Shown here piece by piece: positions 25,917 through 34,964 of a stretch of 64,000 bases of DNA. The notes beneath the pieces were generated by a model that was given only the letters and a program-made list of their open reading frames with translations, did not search any database and was not told the DNA's origin. Source of the stretch: CAVYEM01 sp963767635 (GTDB lineage: Bacteria > Vulcanimicrobiota > Vulcanimicrobiia > Vulcanimicrobiales > Vulcanimicrobiaceae); the NCBI GenBank assembly GCA_963767635.1, contig CAVYEM010000001.1:744001-808000 (forward strand), given 5' to 3'. The stretch's first letter is position 1. Every line of letters begins with the position of its first letter. The translations under genes were made by a program, and so were the position numbers.

Positions 25917-26597
25917 GTGAGTTGGTTCGAGCGAATCGAAGAAGCCTGCGCCGCGTTTATCGAACGGGCGTTTGCGAACATGTTTCCGAGCGATCTCGAG
26001 CCCGCGCAGATCGCGCGAAAACTCGTTGCGACGATGGAAGCGCGCACGCAAAACATCGATAACGTGCTGGTCGCCCCGGACCGCTACGGCGTCTTCGTCA
26101 ATCCCAGCGATTACGCGCGGCTGGCGCCGCATCGTCCCTATTTAGAGAAGGAGTGGAGCGCGCTGATCGCCGACGTCGCGGCCCGCGTCGGGATCGCGTT
26201 CCAGGCCGATGCGCCGCACGTCGCACTGCACGAAGACGATCGCGTCGTCGCCGGCGCGATCGACGTCGACGTCGAATACGACGAAGAACAGCGCCGCCCC
26301 AGCAGCACTGTTACGCTGCGAGTGATCGCCGGGCTGCCGGCGGAGCGTGTTTTTCAGGTCAGCGGTGCTCTCCGAGTGGGACGGCACCCGCAATGTGACA
26401 TCGTTCTGCCGGATCCGAGCGTGTCGCGCAATCATGCGCTGCTTGACGTGCACCGAGGCGATCTCATCGTGCACGATGCCGGTTCGACGAACGGTACCTA
26501 CGTCAACGGGGAGCGCGTCGAAACACGCGCGCTTCGCAGAGGCGATGTCGTCGCGTTCGGCAAAACGCAGCTGCGCGTGGAAGACGCCGGCGCATGA
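25917..26597 (+). CDS. fhaA: FhaA-type FHA-domain protein (DUF3662 + FHA)
   Basis: 226 residues from GTG 25917. Residues 1-105 form the DUF3662 domain (SWFERIEEACAAFIERAFAN, then YGVFVNPSDYARLAP). The FHA domain (~145-222) has ALRVGRHPQCDIVLPDPSVS, then RNHALLDV and DAGSTNGTYVNG, with Arg, Ser and Asn of the phosphothreonine pocket intact. In mycobacteria FhaA regulates peptidoglycan synthesis by binding phosphorylated MviN. Here it heads fhaA-fhaB-PP2C-rodA, as in Actinobacteria, but no Ser/Thr kinase gene is in view. FHA stop overlaps the next gene (ATGA). Confidence 0.9.
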   Translation: MSWFERIEEACAAFIERAFANMFPSDLEPAQIARKLVATMEARTQNIDNVLVAPDRYGVFVNPSDYARLAPHRPYLEKEWSALIADVAARVGIAFQADAPHVALHEDDRVVAGAIDVDVEYDEEQRRPSSTVTLRVIAGLPAERVFQVSGALRVGRHPQCDIVLPDPSVSRNHALLDVHRGDLIVHDAGSTNGTYVNGERVETRALRRGDVVAFGKTQLRVEDAGA

Positions 26598-27055
26598 GCG
26601 CGGAAGCACAGCTGCGTATCGGCTCGCTGGAAATTCTGGCGGCACTCGTCATTTTTGGTGCCGTCGCGAGCAGAATGCGACCATATTCCGGCGTCTTGGC
26701 CGGCCGCGCGCGCCGCCTGCATGCGCGTGCAGTTGAATATATCGGAGCCTCCCGCGTCCAGCGGCACCACGCGCCGGCTCACGCTTGCTTTGGGCGACGG
26801 CTGTCCGACTGGGAGCTTGGGCCGCTCCAGCACCGCAGCGGTAGCTTGCGCGATCCTGAGGTGAGCCGCCGGCATGCGGAGTTCGACGTGGAACGCGGCG
26901 TACTGTATTTGACCGACCTGCACAGCAGCAACGGCACGTTTCTGAACGGCAAACGGTTGGGCGATGAAGGCATTGAGGTCAGACCTGGGGATGATATCGA
27001 TGTGGGAAACACGCGCATTACGGTGGTCGACGCGGTGCAGCAGACGTGGACGTAG
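26594..27055 (+). CDS. FhaB-type FHA-domain protein with compensating frameshifts
   Basis: As read, 153 residues: a membrane anchor (LEILAALVIFGAVASRM) and a C-terminal FHA half, VSRRHAEFDVERGVLYL and SSNGTFLNGKRLGDEG. The middle is out of frame: between roughly 26700 and 26853 the +1 frame reads VQLNISEPPASSGTTRRLTL and LGRSSTAAVAC, which supplies the missing FHA strands with the GRSSTA loop. So one base gained near 26690-26720 and one lost near 26853 restore a complete membrane-anchored FHA protein. It sits between fhaA and the PP2C gene, where FhaB (FipA) belongs in Actinobacteria. Confidence 0.7.
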   Translation: MSAEAQLRIGSLEILAALVIFGAVASRMRPYSGVLAGRARRLHARAVEYIGASRVQRHHAPAHACFGRRLSDWELGPLQHRSGSLRDPEVSRRHAEFDVERGVLYLTDLHSSNGTFLNGKRLGDEGIEVRPGDDIDVGNTRITVVDAVQQTWT

Positions 27056-27735
27056 CAATCCGCGGCGACCCGAGTTCGTGCCTGATGCAGCAGCTTGCCG
27101 CCGATACGTATCTGTTCGCCGTTGCCAAGGGCTTCGGCACCGTAGACGGCGAGCCGGCGGCCGGCGCTGTGCTCAAGCGGCTGCGAGCGGAAATCGAACG
27201 GCGATGCCGCGGAGATCGGCTGCGCAGATGCGAGCGCAGCTCGCGAGGAATTGCATCCAGTCTGCTCGGCGCTTTTTCACGCGTGAACGAAGAACTGCAC
27301 TGCCGCACGGCCTCACACGAGGATTATGTGACGGCTGCATGTTCGGTCACGAGCGTCCTGCTCTTGCGCGATCGCGTCTATCTTGCGCATGTGGGTTCTA
27401 CCGCGGCATACTTGTCGCGCAGCGGTTCGCTCGTTTCGCTCACCAAAACGGATGCGTTTGAAGCGGGAGATGCGTCGATTCTCACGCGCGCGCTGCTCTC
27501 TGCGTCCAGCGTCGAAGTTTCCGCGTCCTCTTTCACGCTGAGCGACGGCGACGAACTGCGTTTGCTTTGCGCTTCACGGGGCACCGACACCGATCACATG
27601 CTGATCGTGCGCTATGCGGCCGCCGCGCCCGAAATGTGCAGCGGGGCCTCACCGTTGCGCTCGCACGCCATCCGCAAAGTCGTTTCGGGGGTGCTTGCCA
27701 CGATCGTATTCTCCGCGCTGCTTTGCATCAGATAA
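27046..27735 (+). CDS. PP2C-like Ser/Thr phosphatase, membrane-anchored
   Basis: 229 residues from GTG 27046. The fold is PstP-like but reduced: AVAKGFGTVDGEPAAGAVL replaces the metal-binding DGMGG, then AACSVTSVLLLRDRVYLAHV, GSTAAYLSRSGSLVSLTKTD and LSDGDELRLLCASRGTD (the usual CSDG). A C-terminal hydrophobic helix (SGVLATIVFSALLCI) anchors it. Several catalytic Asp residues look substituted (GFGTVDGE instead of DGMGG; ASRG instead of SDG), so activity is doubtful. Position next to the FHA genes and rodA supports a signalling role in envelope growth. Confidence 0.7.
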   Translation: MDVAIRGDPSSCLMQQLAADTYLFAVAKGFGTVDGEPAAGAVLKRLRAEIERRCRGDRLRRCERSSRGIASSLLGAFSRVNEELHCRTASHEDYVTAACSVTSVLLLRDRVYLAHVGSTAAYLSRSGSLVSLTKTDAFEAGDASILTRALLSASSVEVSASSFTLSDGDELRLLCASRGTDTDHMLIVRYAAAAPEMCSGASPLRSHAIRKVVSGVLATIVFSALLCIR

Positions 27736-28988
27736 CGGCGGCTTGCCGGCGAATTGTTCCTACTGCGATGGCGTTGGCGCTTGCAGCGTTTGCGCTTTCC
27801 TTCGCACCACCGAAAACCATGGGACCGCCATGGCTGCTCGCCGTTCTTGCGGCACTGAGCGTTGCATGGGTGCTGCTGCAGCCTTCGGGGGCACAACGCG
27901 ACGACGTGCTGCCCGCCATCGCCATCGTGCTGTCCTCGGTCGGACTATTGCTGGTCGCGCGCATTTCGCCGCAACTCGCGCACAAGCAACAATACTGGCT
28001 GCTCATATCGCTCGGGCTCTCGCTTGCGCTCAGTCCAGCCTTCACGTTATTCCGGCGCATGGCATCGTTCAAATACGTTTGGGTGCTGCTCTGCTTGGTG
28101 CTCTTCGGCATGCTCATTGCCTTCGGTCAAGAAGTAAACGGCGCAAAGTTGTGGATTCGCCTGGGTCCCATACAGTACGAACCGATCGAGCTGATCAAAC
28201 TCTTCATCGTTTTTTTCTTGGCCGCGTACCTGGCTGAAACGGCCGACGTCATCGCGCGCGCTCGTCCATGGTCGGTTCGCGCGAACTTGAAATACCTGGG
28301 TCCTTTAGTGCTGGGCTGGGGTCTTTCGATGGCGATTTTGGTTCTGCAGCGCGACATCGGCATGGCGGCATTGCTGCTGGCAACGTTCTGCGTGCTGCTT
28401 TTCGCGGCAACGCACCGATGGGATCTGCTCCTGGGAAGCTTGGCGGTGTTCGCCGGCGTCGCGGTCTGGGCCGTTCATCACTACAACTACGTAGGCACCC
28501 GCATCGCGGTGTGGCGCGACCCGTTCGCGGACCCGTTCGGGTCGGGTTATCAAGCCGCGCAAGGATACTACTCTCTCGCGGCGGGCGGCGTTTTCGGCAC
28601 CGGTTATCGTTTGGGGCATCCCGGCTACATCCCCGATGCAGGCACGGACTACATTTACGCGGCGCTCAGCGAAGAGTTCGGACTCATTGGCGCGCTCATC
28701 GTGCTTGCGCTGTTTTTGCTGCTCGTGCGTCGCATTTTGAGCGTGGCGCGTACGCAGCCGGATCTTTATGCGCGCTTGCTCGCGATTGGTTTGAGCGCTA
28801 CATTGGGTTTCCAAGTCTTTATCATCGTCGGCGGCGTTATCGGACTGTTTCCGCTGACCGGCATTACGCTGCCGTTCATTTCATACGGGGGCAGTTCGTT
28901 GGTCGCGAATTTCTTGCTCGTTGCGCTGGTATGGGCCATGAGCGCGCGTCCCGTAGCGCTGCACGAGAAAAAGGCCCTGCTCACTTGA
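27723..28988 (+). CDS. SEDS-family peptidoglycan glycosyltransferase (RodA/FtsW)
   Basis: About 421 residues from TTG 27723 (ATG 27768 is an alternative); ten hydrophobic segments. SEDS landmarks are NGAKLWIRLGPIQYEPIELI (the GxxxWxxxG..QPSE-like block, here YEP), a periplasmic loop with DPFGSGYQAAQGYYSLAAGG and GTDYIYAALSEEFGLIG, and the C-terminal FPLTGITLPFISYGGSSLVA. Polymerises lipid II glycan strands. FtsW and RodA cannot be separated with certainty, although the neighbouring fhaA-PP2C order resembles mycobacterial pstP-rodA. The start overlaps the phosphatase gene. Confidence 0.9.
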   Translation: MHQITAACRRIVPTAMALALAAFALSFAPPKTMGPPWLLAVLAALSVAWVLLQPSGAQRDDVLPAIAIVLSSVGLLLVARISPQLAHKQQYWLLISLGLSLALSPAFTLFRRMASFKYVWVLLCLVLFGMLIAFGQEVNGAKLWIRLGPIQYEPIELIKLFIVFFLAAYLAETADVIARARPWSVRANLKYLGPLVLGWGLSMAILVLQRDIGMAALLLATFCVLLFAATHRWDLLLGSLAVFAGVAVWAVHHYNYVGTRIAVWRDPFADPFGSGYQAAQGYYSLAAGGVFGTGYRLGHPGYIPDAGTDYIYAALSEEFGLIGALIVLALFLLLVRRILSVARTQPDLYARLLAIGLSATLGFQVFIIVGGVIGLFPLTGITLPFISYGGSSLVANFLLVALVWAMSARPVALHEKKALLT

Positions 28989-29034
28989 AGGAGTACTACT
29001 CGTCTATCGCCGGCTTTTGTGAAAGGATCGCGGC

Positions 29035-29575
29035 ATGCAAAGAACCGTTCCCGTCCTGTTTACCGCTGGGGTGATGGCGCTGCTTGCGGCGGCGTGCTCA
29101 GGCGGAAAGAGCAACTCGTCAACGACGACTACCACGACCACGACGACCTCTTCGCCCGCGGGATCTCCGGCGCCCAGCGCAGCGGCGACGAGCGCAATGA
29201 CGACGACGACGACAACGACGTCGGGCAGCATGAAGAGCGCCGGCAGCGCCGGCGTCGGTAATGGAAAAACCGTGTATACGACGAATTGCTCGAGCCTGCC
29301 ACCAAGCGAGTGGAAAAGGGCAAGCCGGCGTGTTCCCGCCGCTCGCGGGCAACAACGTCGTTACTGGGCCTGCCGACAAAGTCATCCACATCGTCAAGTA
29401 CGGGCTGAGCGGTAAGATCACGGCTCACGGAGCGACGTACAACGGCCAGATGCCGGCATGGAAGGGCACGCTGAGCGACGCGGATGTCGCGCACGTCATC
29501 ACGTACATTCGCTCGTCTTGGGGCAACAGCGCCTCGGGCGTGACGGCTAGTCAGGTAACGGCAACCAAACAGTAG
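29035..29575 (+). CDS. c-type cytochrome lipoprotein, frameshift in the haem motif
   Basis: Lipoprotein signal (ALLAAACSGG, Cys near 22), a Thr-rich low-complexity linker (SSTTTTTTTTTSS, ATSAMTTTTTTTSG) and a class-I cytochrome c domain. The first frame ends in GNGKTVYTTNCSS and the second resumes CHQASGKGQAGVFPPLAGNN, so one extra C near 29295 splits the CSSCH haem site. The distal part is complete: GATYNGQMPAW (axial Met) and DADVAHVITYIRSSWGN. About 179 residues when corrected. Probably a periplasmic electron carrier. Good AAGGA before ATG. Confidence 0.85.
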
Positions 29576-29578
29576 ACC

Positions 29579-29800
29579 ATGCCCGAAAGCGATCGCGCCG
29601 TTCGGGAACCTGCGGAATACGAGCAGGAACTCGCGCGCATCGGCGCGATCGGCGACGCCGTTTCGGCTCACAATGAGCTCGTGGATTTGCTGCAGTTTGC
29701 GCGCCGCGATCGGCAGCTGACGGATTTGCCGGATTACGATCCGCTGATTAAGAAGATCGAACGGGAGGAACGCGATTACGGCGACCGGATCGTTCGCTAG
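29579..29800 (+). CDS. Small acidic helical protein, unknown
   Basis: 73 residues, charged and probably helical: VREPAEYEQELARIGAIGDA, VSAHNELVDLLQFARRDRQL, then DPLIKKIEREERDYGDRIVR. No known domain. It starts three bases after the cytochrome stop (TAGACC then ATG), so it is likely co-transcribed. Codon use matches the neighbours. Confidence 0.6.
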   Translation: MPESDRAVREPAEYEQELARIGAIGDAVSAHNELVDLLQFARRDRQLTDLPDYDPLIKKIEREERDYGDRIVR

Positions 29801-29833
29801 GAATGGCCTGATCTAGATGGAGGATTCGCACTG

Positions 29834-30055
29834 TGTCATCCTTCGACAGGCTCAGGATGACTGACATACGACAGGCTCGGGATGACATACGACAGGCTCA
29901 GGATGACATACGACAGGCTCAGGATGACATACGACAGGCTCAGGATGACATACGACAGGCTCAGGATGACATACGACAGGCTCAGGATGACATACGACAG
30001 GCTCTGGATGACATACGACAGGCTCAGGATGACATACGACAGGCTCAGGATGACA
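29834..30055. repeat. Tandem 21-bp repeat array seeded by the dispersed repeat
   Basis: About nine copies of the 21-bp unit TGACATACGACAGGCTCAGGA, nearly identical (one GGG and one CTC>CTG variant). The first copy is preceded by TGTCATCCTTCGACAGGCTC, i.e. the dispersed palindromic repeat, of which the array is an expansion. Because 21 is a multiple of three the array is open in several frames (DIRQAQD repeats) but there is no start signal or conservation to support a protein. This whole interval, 29801-30118, contains no gene. Confidence 0.9.
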
Positions 30056-30118
30056 TAGAGCGGTGCGCCGGCTAAATCAGGGGTATCCCTAGCCGTACCT
30101 TTGAAGCTATCTTGATCC

Positions 30119-30679
30119 TCACGGCGAAACGCGCGCGTAGTCGATATTGACGTACGCATGCGTGTGTTCCGTCCGCGATCCCGCAACGAGTAATGCCAAC
30201 GCATGAGATCCGGGAGCGAGCGCCGGGCTTGAAAAGACTTGCGTTACCTGCTTGTGGCCCGCGTGGAAATCGATCGTTCCGAGATATTGTCCATCGATTG
30301 CGACGGTCGCCAGGCCTCCGTTGGGGCCGCGCACGCCGTAGAGACGTACGGCCGATCCCGAAAAGATGAGTACGCTGCTGTCGCCGATTGCGACGCTGCG
30401 CGAGCTGGTGCCGTCAAGTCGCCCATCGTAATGCCGGCGTACGTGCTCCCATTTGCCGGAATACTCGAAATGGTTTTGTCCAACGCCTACGACGGCGTCA
30501 TCAACGACCAAGCCTTGCCGGTGTACCGGAGCGGCAGCTTCCGACGGGGCGGCGCACGCCTGCAAGGCGCCGGCCGCGATCGCAGCGCTCGCGCCTAATG
30601 CCAAACGTGCAGCAGTGTGTAACGAGCAAACGCGCTTGGTCGATAAACAAGCGATCGTTTGCGTCAAGAAACGGATCAT
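30119..30679 (-). CDS. Lipoprotein with a carbohydrate-binding-like beta-sandwich
   Basis: 186 residues from ATG 30679. Signal peptide with lipobox-like LQAC (Cys near 44). The mature domain runs YSGKWEHVRRHYDGRLDGTS, AIGDSSVLIFSGSAVRLYGV, RGPNGGLATVAIDGQYLGTI, DFHAGHKQVTQVFSSPALAP and GSHALALLVAG, the canonical order of a galactose-binding-like (CBM-like) jelly roll used in glycan recognition. Probably binds polysaccharide at the cell surface; no enzyme domain. No Shine-Dalgarno obvious. Confidence 0.75.
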   Translation of the reverse strand: MIRFLTQTIACLSTKRVCSLHTAARLALGASAAIAAGALQACAAPSEAAAPVHRQGLVVDDAVVGVGQNHFEYSGKWEHVRRHYDGRLDGTSSRSVAIGDSSVLIFSGSAVRLYGVRGPNGGLATVAIDGQYLGTIDFHAGHKQVTQVFSSPALAPGSHALALLVAGSRTEHTHAYVNIDYARVSP

Positions 30680-30858
30680 GACGTAGTGCCACGATACCGC
30701 GAATCGACGAGATATGCTACTAGCATTCCAGGTGAATTTGGCCTCGGAATGCAGCGAGCGCACAATACCTTACCTGTTTAGCAGCATTGTGAGCGCCGGC
30801 CCGAATGCATGCGCACGATCCGAGGCACGGCGTACTAAAGACAGAATAACGATGCAAC

Positions 30859-33800
30859 GTGTTCGAGGATTTTCACCCCCTGCTTGCGCGCTGGTTCCGG
30901 CAACGTGGCTGGACGCCGACGCAGCCGCAGATCGAAGGTTGGCCGCTTATACGAGCAGGCGGCAACGTGCTTGTCAGTGCCCCTACCGGTTCGGGCAAAA
31001 CGCTGGCTGCTTTTTCGATCGCGCTCGATAGACTGGTGCGCGTAGCGGCCGCCGGTGAACTTCCCGACCGGACGCTCATCGTATATGTTTCGCCTCTCAA
31101 AGCGCTGACGAACGACGTCGGCAAAAATTTGGAAGCGCCGCTGAACGAACTGCTCGCGCTTGCAGCGGAGGACGGCGTCGCGCTTTCTCCGATTCGCACG
31201 GCGGTGCGAACCGGCGACACAAGCGCCGCGGAACGCGCGCGCATGCTGCGCAAACCGCCGCACGTGCTGGTTACCACGCCGGAATCGCTCTTCATTTTGC
31301 TGACGGCCGAGCGCTCGCGCGCGCTCTTTACCGGCGTGGAAACCGTGATCGTCGACGAGATTCACGCGATGGCTGCGGATAAGCGCGGTTCGCACCTTGC
31401 GCTCTCGCTCGCGCGATTGGAACATTTGATCGAGCAGAGCGGCCGCCGTCCCCCGCAACGTATCGGCCTTTCGGCCACGGTGCACCCGCTGCAAGACGTG
31501 GCGACGTTTCTCAGTCCCAGTGCTGCGATCGTCCACGTCGGCGCACGGCGCGCGATGGATCTGTGCGTAGAAGTTCCCCGGGACGAACTGGGGCCCGTCG
31601 CCAGCAACGAGATGTGGGCGGAGATCTACGATCGCGTGGCGGAACACATTCGTGCGCACCGCACGACGCTCGTGTTCGTGGGGACGCGCCGCATGAGCGA
31701 ACGTGCCACGTTTGCGCTGGCGGAGCGGCTCGGGGAAGGCGTCGTGATGCCGCATCACGGCAGCCTATCCAAAGAAGCGCGCTTTAGCGCCGAGAACCGT
31801 TTGAAAAACGGCGAACTGCGCGCGGTCGTCGCGACCGCTTCGCTGGAATTGGGCATCGATATCGGAACGATCGATCTGGTGATCCAACTCGGCACGCCAC
31901 GCTCGATTGCGGTCGCGCTGCAGCGGATTGGACGTTCCGGGCACTGGATTGGCGCAAAACCGGAAGGCCGCATTTTTGCCCTTACGCGCGACGAATTGAT
32001 CGAATGTGCGGCGATCGTGCAAGCGATTCGCGCGGGCGTCTTGGACGCGATTACGATCCCGCAGGCGCCGCTCGATATCCTCGCGCAGCAGCTGGTTGCC
32101 GCGAGCGCGGCACAAGAGTGGGGCGTCGACGAGCTGTACGACTTGGCGCGACGCGCTTCTCCTTACCGCGATCTTTCTCGCGAGGATTTCGATGACGTTC
32201 TGTCGCTTTTGAGCGACGGCGTAGCAGGTTCGCGCGGCCGCAGCGGGACGTTTCTGCATTACGATCGCATCAATGGGCGCATTCGCCCGCGGCGCGGCGC
32301 ACGCATCGCAGCGATCACGTGCGGCGGCGCCATTCCGGACACGGCCAACTACAACGTCGTAGCGGAGCCGGAAGGCCAGGTCATCGGTACGCTGGACGAA
32401 GATTTTGCCATCGAAAGTTTGGCCGGAGACGTTTTTCTGCTGGGCACCAACTCTTGGCGTATACGGCGCATCGAACCGGGCGTCGTGCGCGTGGAAGACG
32501 CGCACGGAGCGGCTCCGACGGTGCCGTTCTGGAACGGCGAGGGCTACGGACGAACGATTGAACTGTCGCGAGAGGTGGCAGCGGTGCGCACCGCGATCGA
32601 GCAGCACGACGATCGCGCAGCCGCCGAGTATTTGATGCGCGAGTGCGGCCTGGACGATGGCGGCGCACAGCAGGCGGTCGCCTACGTGCGCGCCGGAAAG
32701 AACGCGTTGGGAGCCGTTCCGACGCAGCGCACCGTCGTTGCCGAGCGCTTTTTCGATGAGGGCGGCGGAATGCAGCTGATTCTGCACACCCCCTTCGGCG
32801 CGCGCATCAATCGCGCATGGGGACTTGCGCTGCGCAAACGCTTTTGCCGGTCGTTCAACGTGGAGCTGCAGGCTGCCGCTACCGATAACGGCATCGTTCT
32901 TTCGCTCACGGACCAGCACGCGTTTCCGCTGGAGATCGTTTTCGAATACGTTCGCGCGGCAAGCGCGGAATATGTGCTCACGCAAGCGCTGGTCCCTGCG
33001 CCGATGTTCGCTGCGCGCTGGCGGTGGAACGCCACGCGGGCGCTCGCGATCCTGCGAATGCGCAACGGCCGCAAAGTACCTCCGCAGATCATGCGCATGC
33101 GCGCCGACGACTTGCTGGCTGCGGTGTTTCCGGATCAAGCCGCCTGCGCCGAGAATCTCAACGGACCGATTCGCATTCCCGATCACGTCCTCGTGCGCGA
33201 AACGATCGGCAATTGTTTGCGCGAAGCCATGGACGTGGACGGATTGATGGGCATCCTGCGCTCCATCGAAAGCGGCGATATTCGCACGGTGGCGATCGAC
33301 ACGCCGGAACCCTCGCCCTTTAGCCATGAAATTCTCAACGCGAACCCGTACGCGTATTTGGACGATGCTCCGCTGGAGGAGCGGCGGGCGCGGGCCGTGC
33401 AGATGCGCCGGACGGTTCCGGACGATTCCGATGGCGCGGGTATTCTGGATGCAGCGGCGATTGCAGCGGTTGCGCAGGAATCTTGGCCCGTCGTGCGCGA
33501 TGCGGACGAGCTGCACGATGCGCTGCTCACGCTCGTCGTCTTGCCGCCGGTGCCCGAATGGAGCGCGTGGTTCGATGTGCTCGTCGAGCAGAATCGCGTA
33601 ACGGTCCTGTGCGAGGGCGGCACGCGATTTTGGGTCAGCGCCGAACGTCTGCAGCTGGCGCGGCTCGCGTATCCGCAGGGGCAGTGCGAGACGGCGGTAC
33701 CCGACATCGCGCCCGCGAGTTTGCCCGAGGAGCCGGAGGCGGCCGTCGCGGAAATTTTGCGCGGCTGGCTCGAATCGAGCGGTCCGATGACTATTGCGCA

Positions 33801-34953
33801 GCTCGCGCAGCGGTTTGCGTACGACGGCGCGACGATCGAACGCGCGCTGATTCGTTTGGAAACGCAAGGTCAGGTGCTGCGCGGACGCTTCCAAACGCGG
33901 GACGAGGAAGAGTGGTGCAACCGGCGCGTGCTGGCGCGCATTCACCGCCGCACGATCGGACGGCTGCGCCGCGAGATCGAACCCGTTACGTCTGCGCAAT
34001 ACGTGCGCTTTCTGCATCGCTGGCAGCATGCGGCGCCTACGGCGCGGCTGCACGGCGTCGATGGAACGCTGCAAGTGGTTCGGCAGCTGCAAGGGTACGA
34101 GATTCCGGCGGCCGCGTGGGAAACGCACGTTCTTCCCGCGCGCGTCGCCGGCTATCGCGCCGAGTATCTCGACAAGCTGTGTTATTCCGGCGAGATCATG
34201 TGGGGACGGCTGTGCCCGCATCCCGCTCTTGCAGCCGGCGATACGCAAACGGCTCGCCGGATTCGACCCACCAAACTCGCGCCCGTCTCGCTGTTCACGC
34301 GCGAGGATGCGGACGGCCTCATCGTTCGTGATGCGACCGGCAGTGCCGGCCTCTCGCATGTCGCGCGCGAGGTGCTGGCAGAGATCGAACGTAGGGGTGC
34401 GCCATTCTTTACCGAGATCGTGCGCGCGACGCGACGGCTGCCGAGCGAAATCGAAGAAGCGCTGTGGCAGCTCGTTGCCGCGGGCCTCGTGACCGCCGAC
34501 GGCTTCGATGCATTGCGTTCGCTGATCGATGCGAAACGACGGCTCGGTGAGAAAGGGCTGCGTGCGCGGCCGCGTTCGTCGAGCGGGCGATGGACGGCCC
34601 TGGCATCCAGGGCGGAACGTATCGACCCGGAGATGTTCGCGCGTCTGCTGCTTGGGCGCTGGGGCGTCGTGTTTCGCGACGTGATCGCGCGGGAGAGTTT
34701 GGCGCCGCCGTGGCGGGAGCTGCTGCTTGCGCTGCGGCGCATGGAAGCACGCGGGGAAATTCGCGGCGGCCGCTTCGTTTCGGGGTTCGTGGGCGAACAG
34801 TTCGCGCTGCCTGAAGCGATCGAAGCGCTGCGCGCCTCGCGACGCAGCGGCGAAGAAGAAGAGCTGGCGCACGTGAGCGCCTACGATCCGCTGCAACTGA
34901 CCGGGATCGTGCTGCCGGGCTCCAAGCCCGAGCCGCTCGCGCTCTCGTCGTAG
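30859..34953 (+). CDS. lhr: Lhr-family DEAD/DEAH helicase (large helicase-related)
   Basis: 1364 residues, one intact frame. RecA1: Walker A APTGSGKTLAAFSIAL (~res 41), IVYVSPLKALTNDVGKNLEA, VTTPESLFILL, motif II VIVDEIHAMAADKRGSHLAL, and SATVHPLQDVATFL. RecA2: VFVGTRRMSERATFALAERL, PHHGSLSKEARFSAENRL, VATASLELGIDIGTIDLVIQ, QRIGRSGHWIGAKPEGRI. A winged-helix and the long Lhr C-terminal domains follow (EEEWCNRRVLARIHRRTIG). Lhr is a 3'-5' ssDNA translocase with uracil/DNA-repair links. GTG start lacks a visible Shine-Dalgarno. The gene is far longer and better preserved than its neighbours. Confidence 0.95.
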   Translation: MFEDFHPLLARWFRQRGWTPTQPQIEGWPLIRAGGNVLVSAPTGSGKTLAAFSIALDRLVRVAAAGELPDRTLIVYVSPLKALTNDVGKNLEAPLNELLALAAEDGVALSPIRTAVRTGDTSAAERARMLRKPPHVLVTTPESLFILLTAERSRALFTGVETVIVDEIHAMAADKRGSHLALSLARLEHLIEQSGRRPPQRIGLSATVHPLQDVATFLSPSAAIVHVGARRAMDLCVEVPRDELGPVASNEMWAEIYDRVAEHIRAHRTTLVFVGTRRMSERATFALAERLGEGVVMPHHGSLSKEARFSAENRLKNGELRAVVATASLELGIDIGTIDLVIQLGTPRSIAVALQRIGRSGHWIGAKPEGRIFALTRDELIECAAIVQAIRAGVLDAITIPQAPLDILAQQLVAASAAQEWGVDELYDLARRASPYRDLSREDFDDVLSLLSDGVAGSRGRSGTFLHYDRINGRIRPRRGARIAAITCGGAIPDTANYNVVAEPEGQVIGTLDEDFAIESLAGDVFLLGTNSWRIRRIEPGVVRVEDAHGAAPTVPFWNGEGYGRTIELSREVAAVRTAIEQHDDRAAAEYLMRECGLDDGGAQQAVAYVRAGKNALGAVPTQRTVVAERFFDEGGGMQLILHTPFGARINRAWGLALRKRFCRSFNVELQAAATDNGIVLSLTDQHAFPLEIVFEYVRAASAEYVLTQALVPAPMFAARWRWNATRALAILRMRNGRKVPPQIMRMRADDLLAAVFPDQAACAENLNGPIRIPDHVLVRETIGNCLREAMDVDGLMGILRSIESGDIRTVAIDTPEPSPFSHEILNANPYAYLDDAPLEERRARAVQMRRTVPDDSDGAGILDAAAIAAVAQESWPVVRDADELHDALLTLVVLPPVPEWSAWFDVLVEQNRVTVLCEGGTRFWVSAERLQLARLAYPQGQCETAVPDIAPASLPEEPEAAVAEILRGWLESSGPMTIAQLAQRFAYDGATIERALIRLETQGQVLRGRFQTRDEEEWCNRRVLARIHRRTIGRLRREIEPVTSAQYVRFLHRWQHAAPTARLHGVDGTLQVVRQLQGYEIPAAAWETHVLPARVAGYRAEYLDKLCYSGEIMWGRLCPHPALAAGDTQTARRIRPTKLAPVSLFTREDADGLIVRDATGSAGLSHVAREVLAEIERRGAPFFTEIVRATRRLPSEIEEALWQLVAAGLVTADGFDALRSLIDAKRRLGEKGLRARPRSSSGRWTALASRAERIDPEMFARLLLGRWGVVFRDVIARESLAPPWRELLLALRRMEARGEIRGGRFVSGFVGEQFALPEAIEALRASRRSGEEEELAHVSAYDPLQLTGIVLPGSKPEPLALSS

Positions 34954-34964
34954 ATGCTTCGTCC

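Noticed and set aside
29863..30055. Possible CRISPR array
   Set aside because: The 21-bp units are contiguous with no spacers and there are no cas genes.
31765..34896. 1043-codon open frame on the minus strand opposite lhr
   Set aside because: High-GC codon-bias shadow: Arg/His-rich composition without domains, antiparallel to an intact helicase gene.
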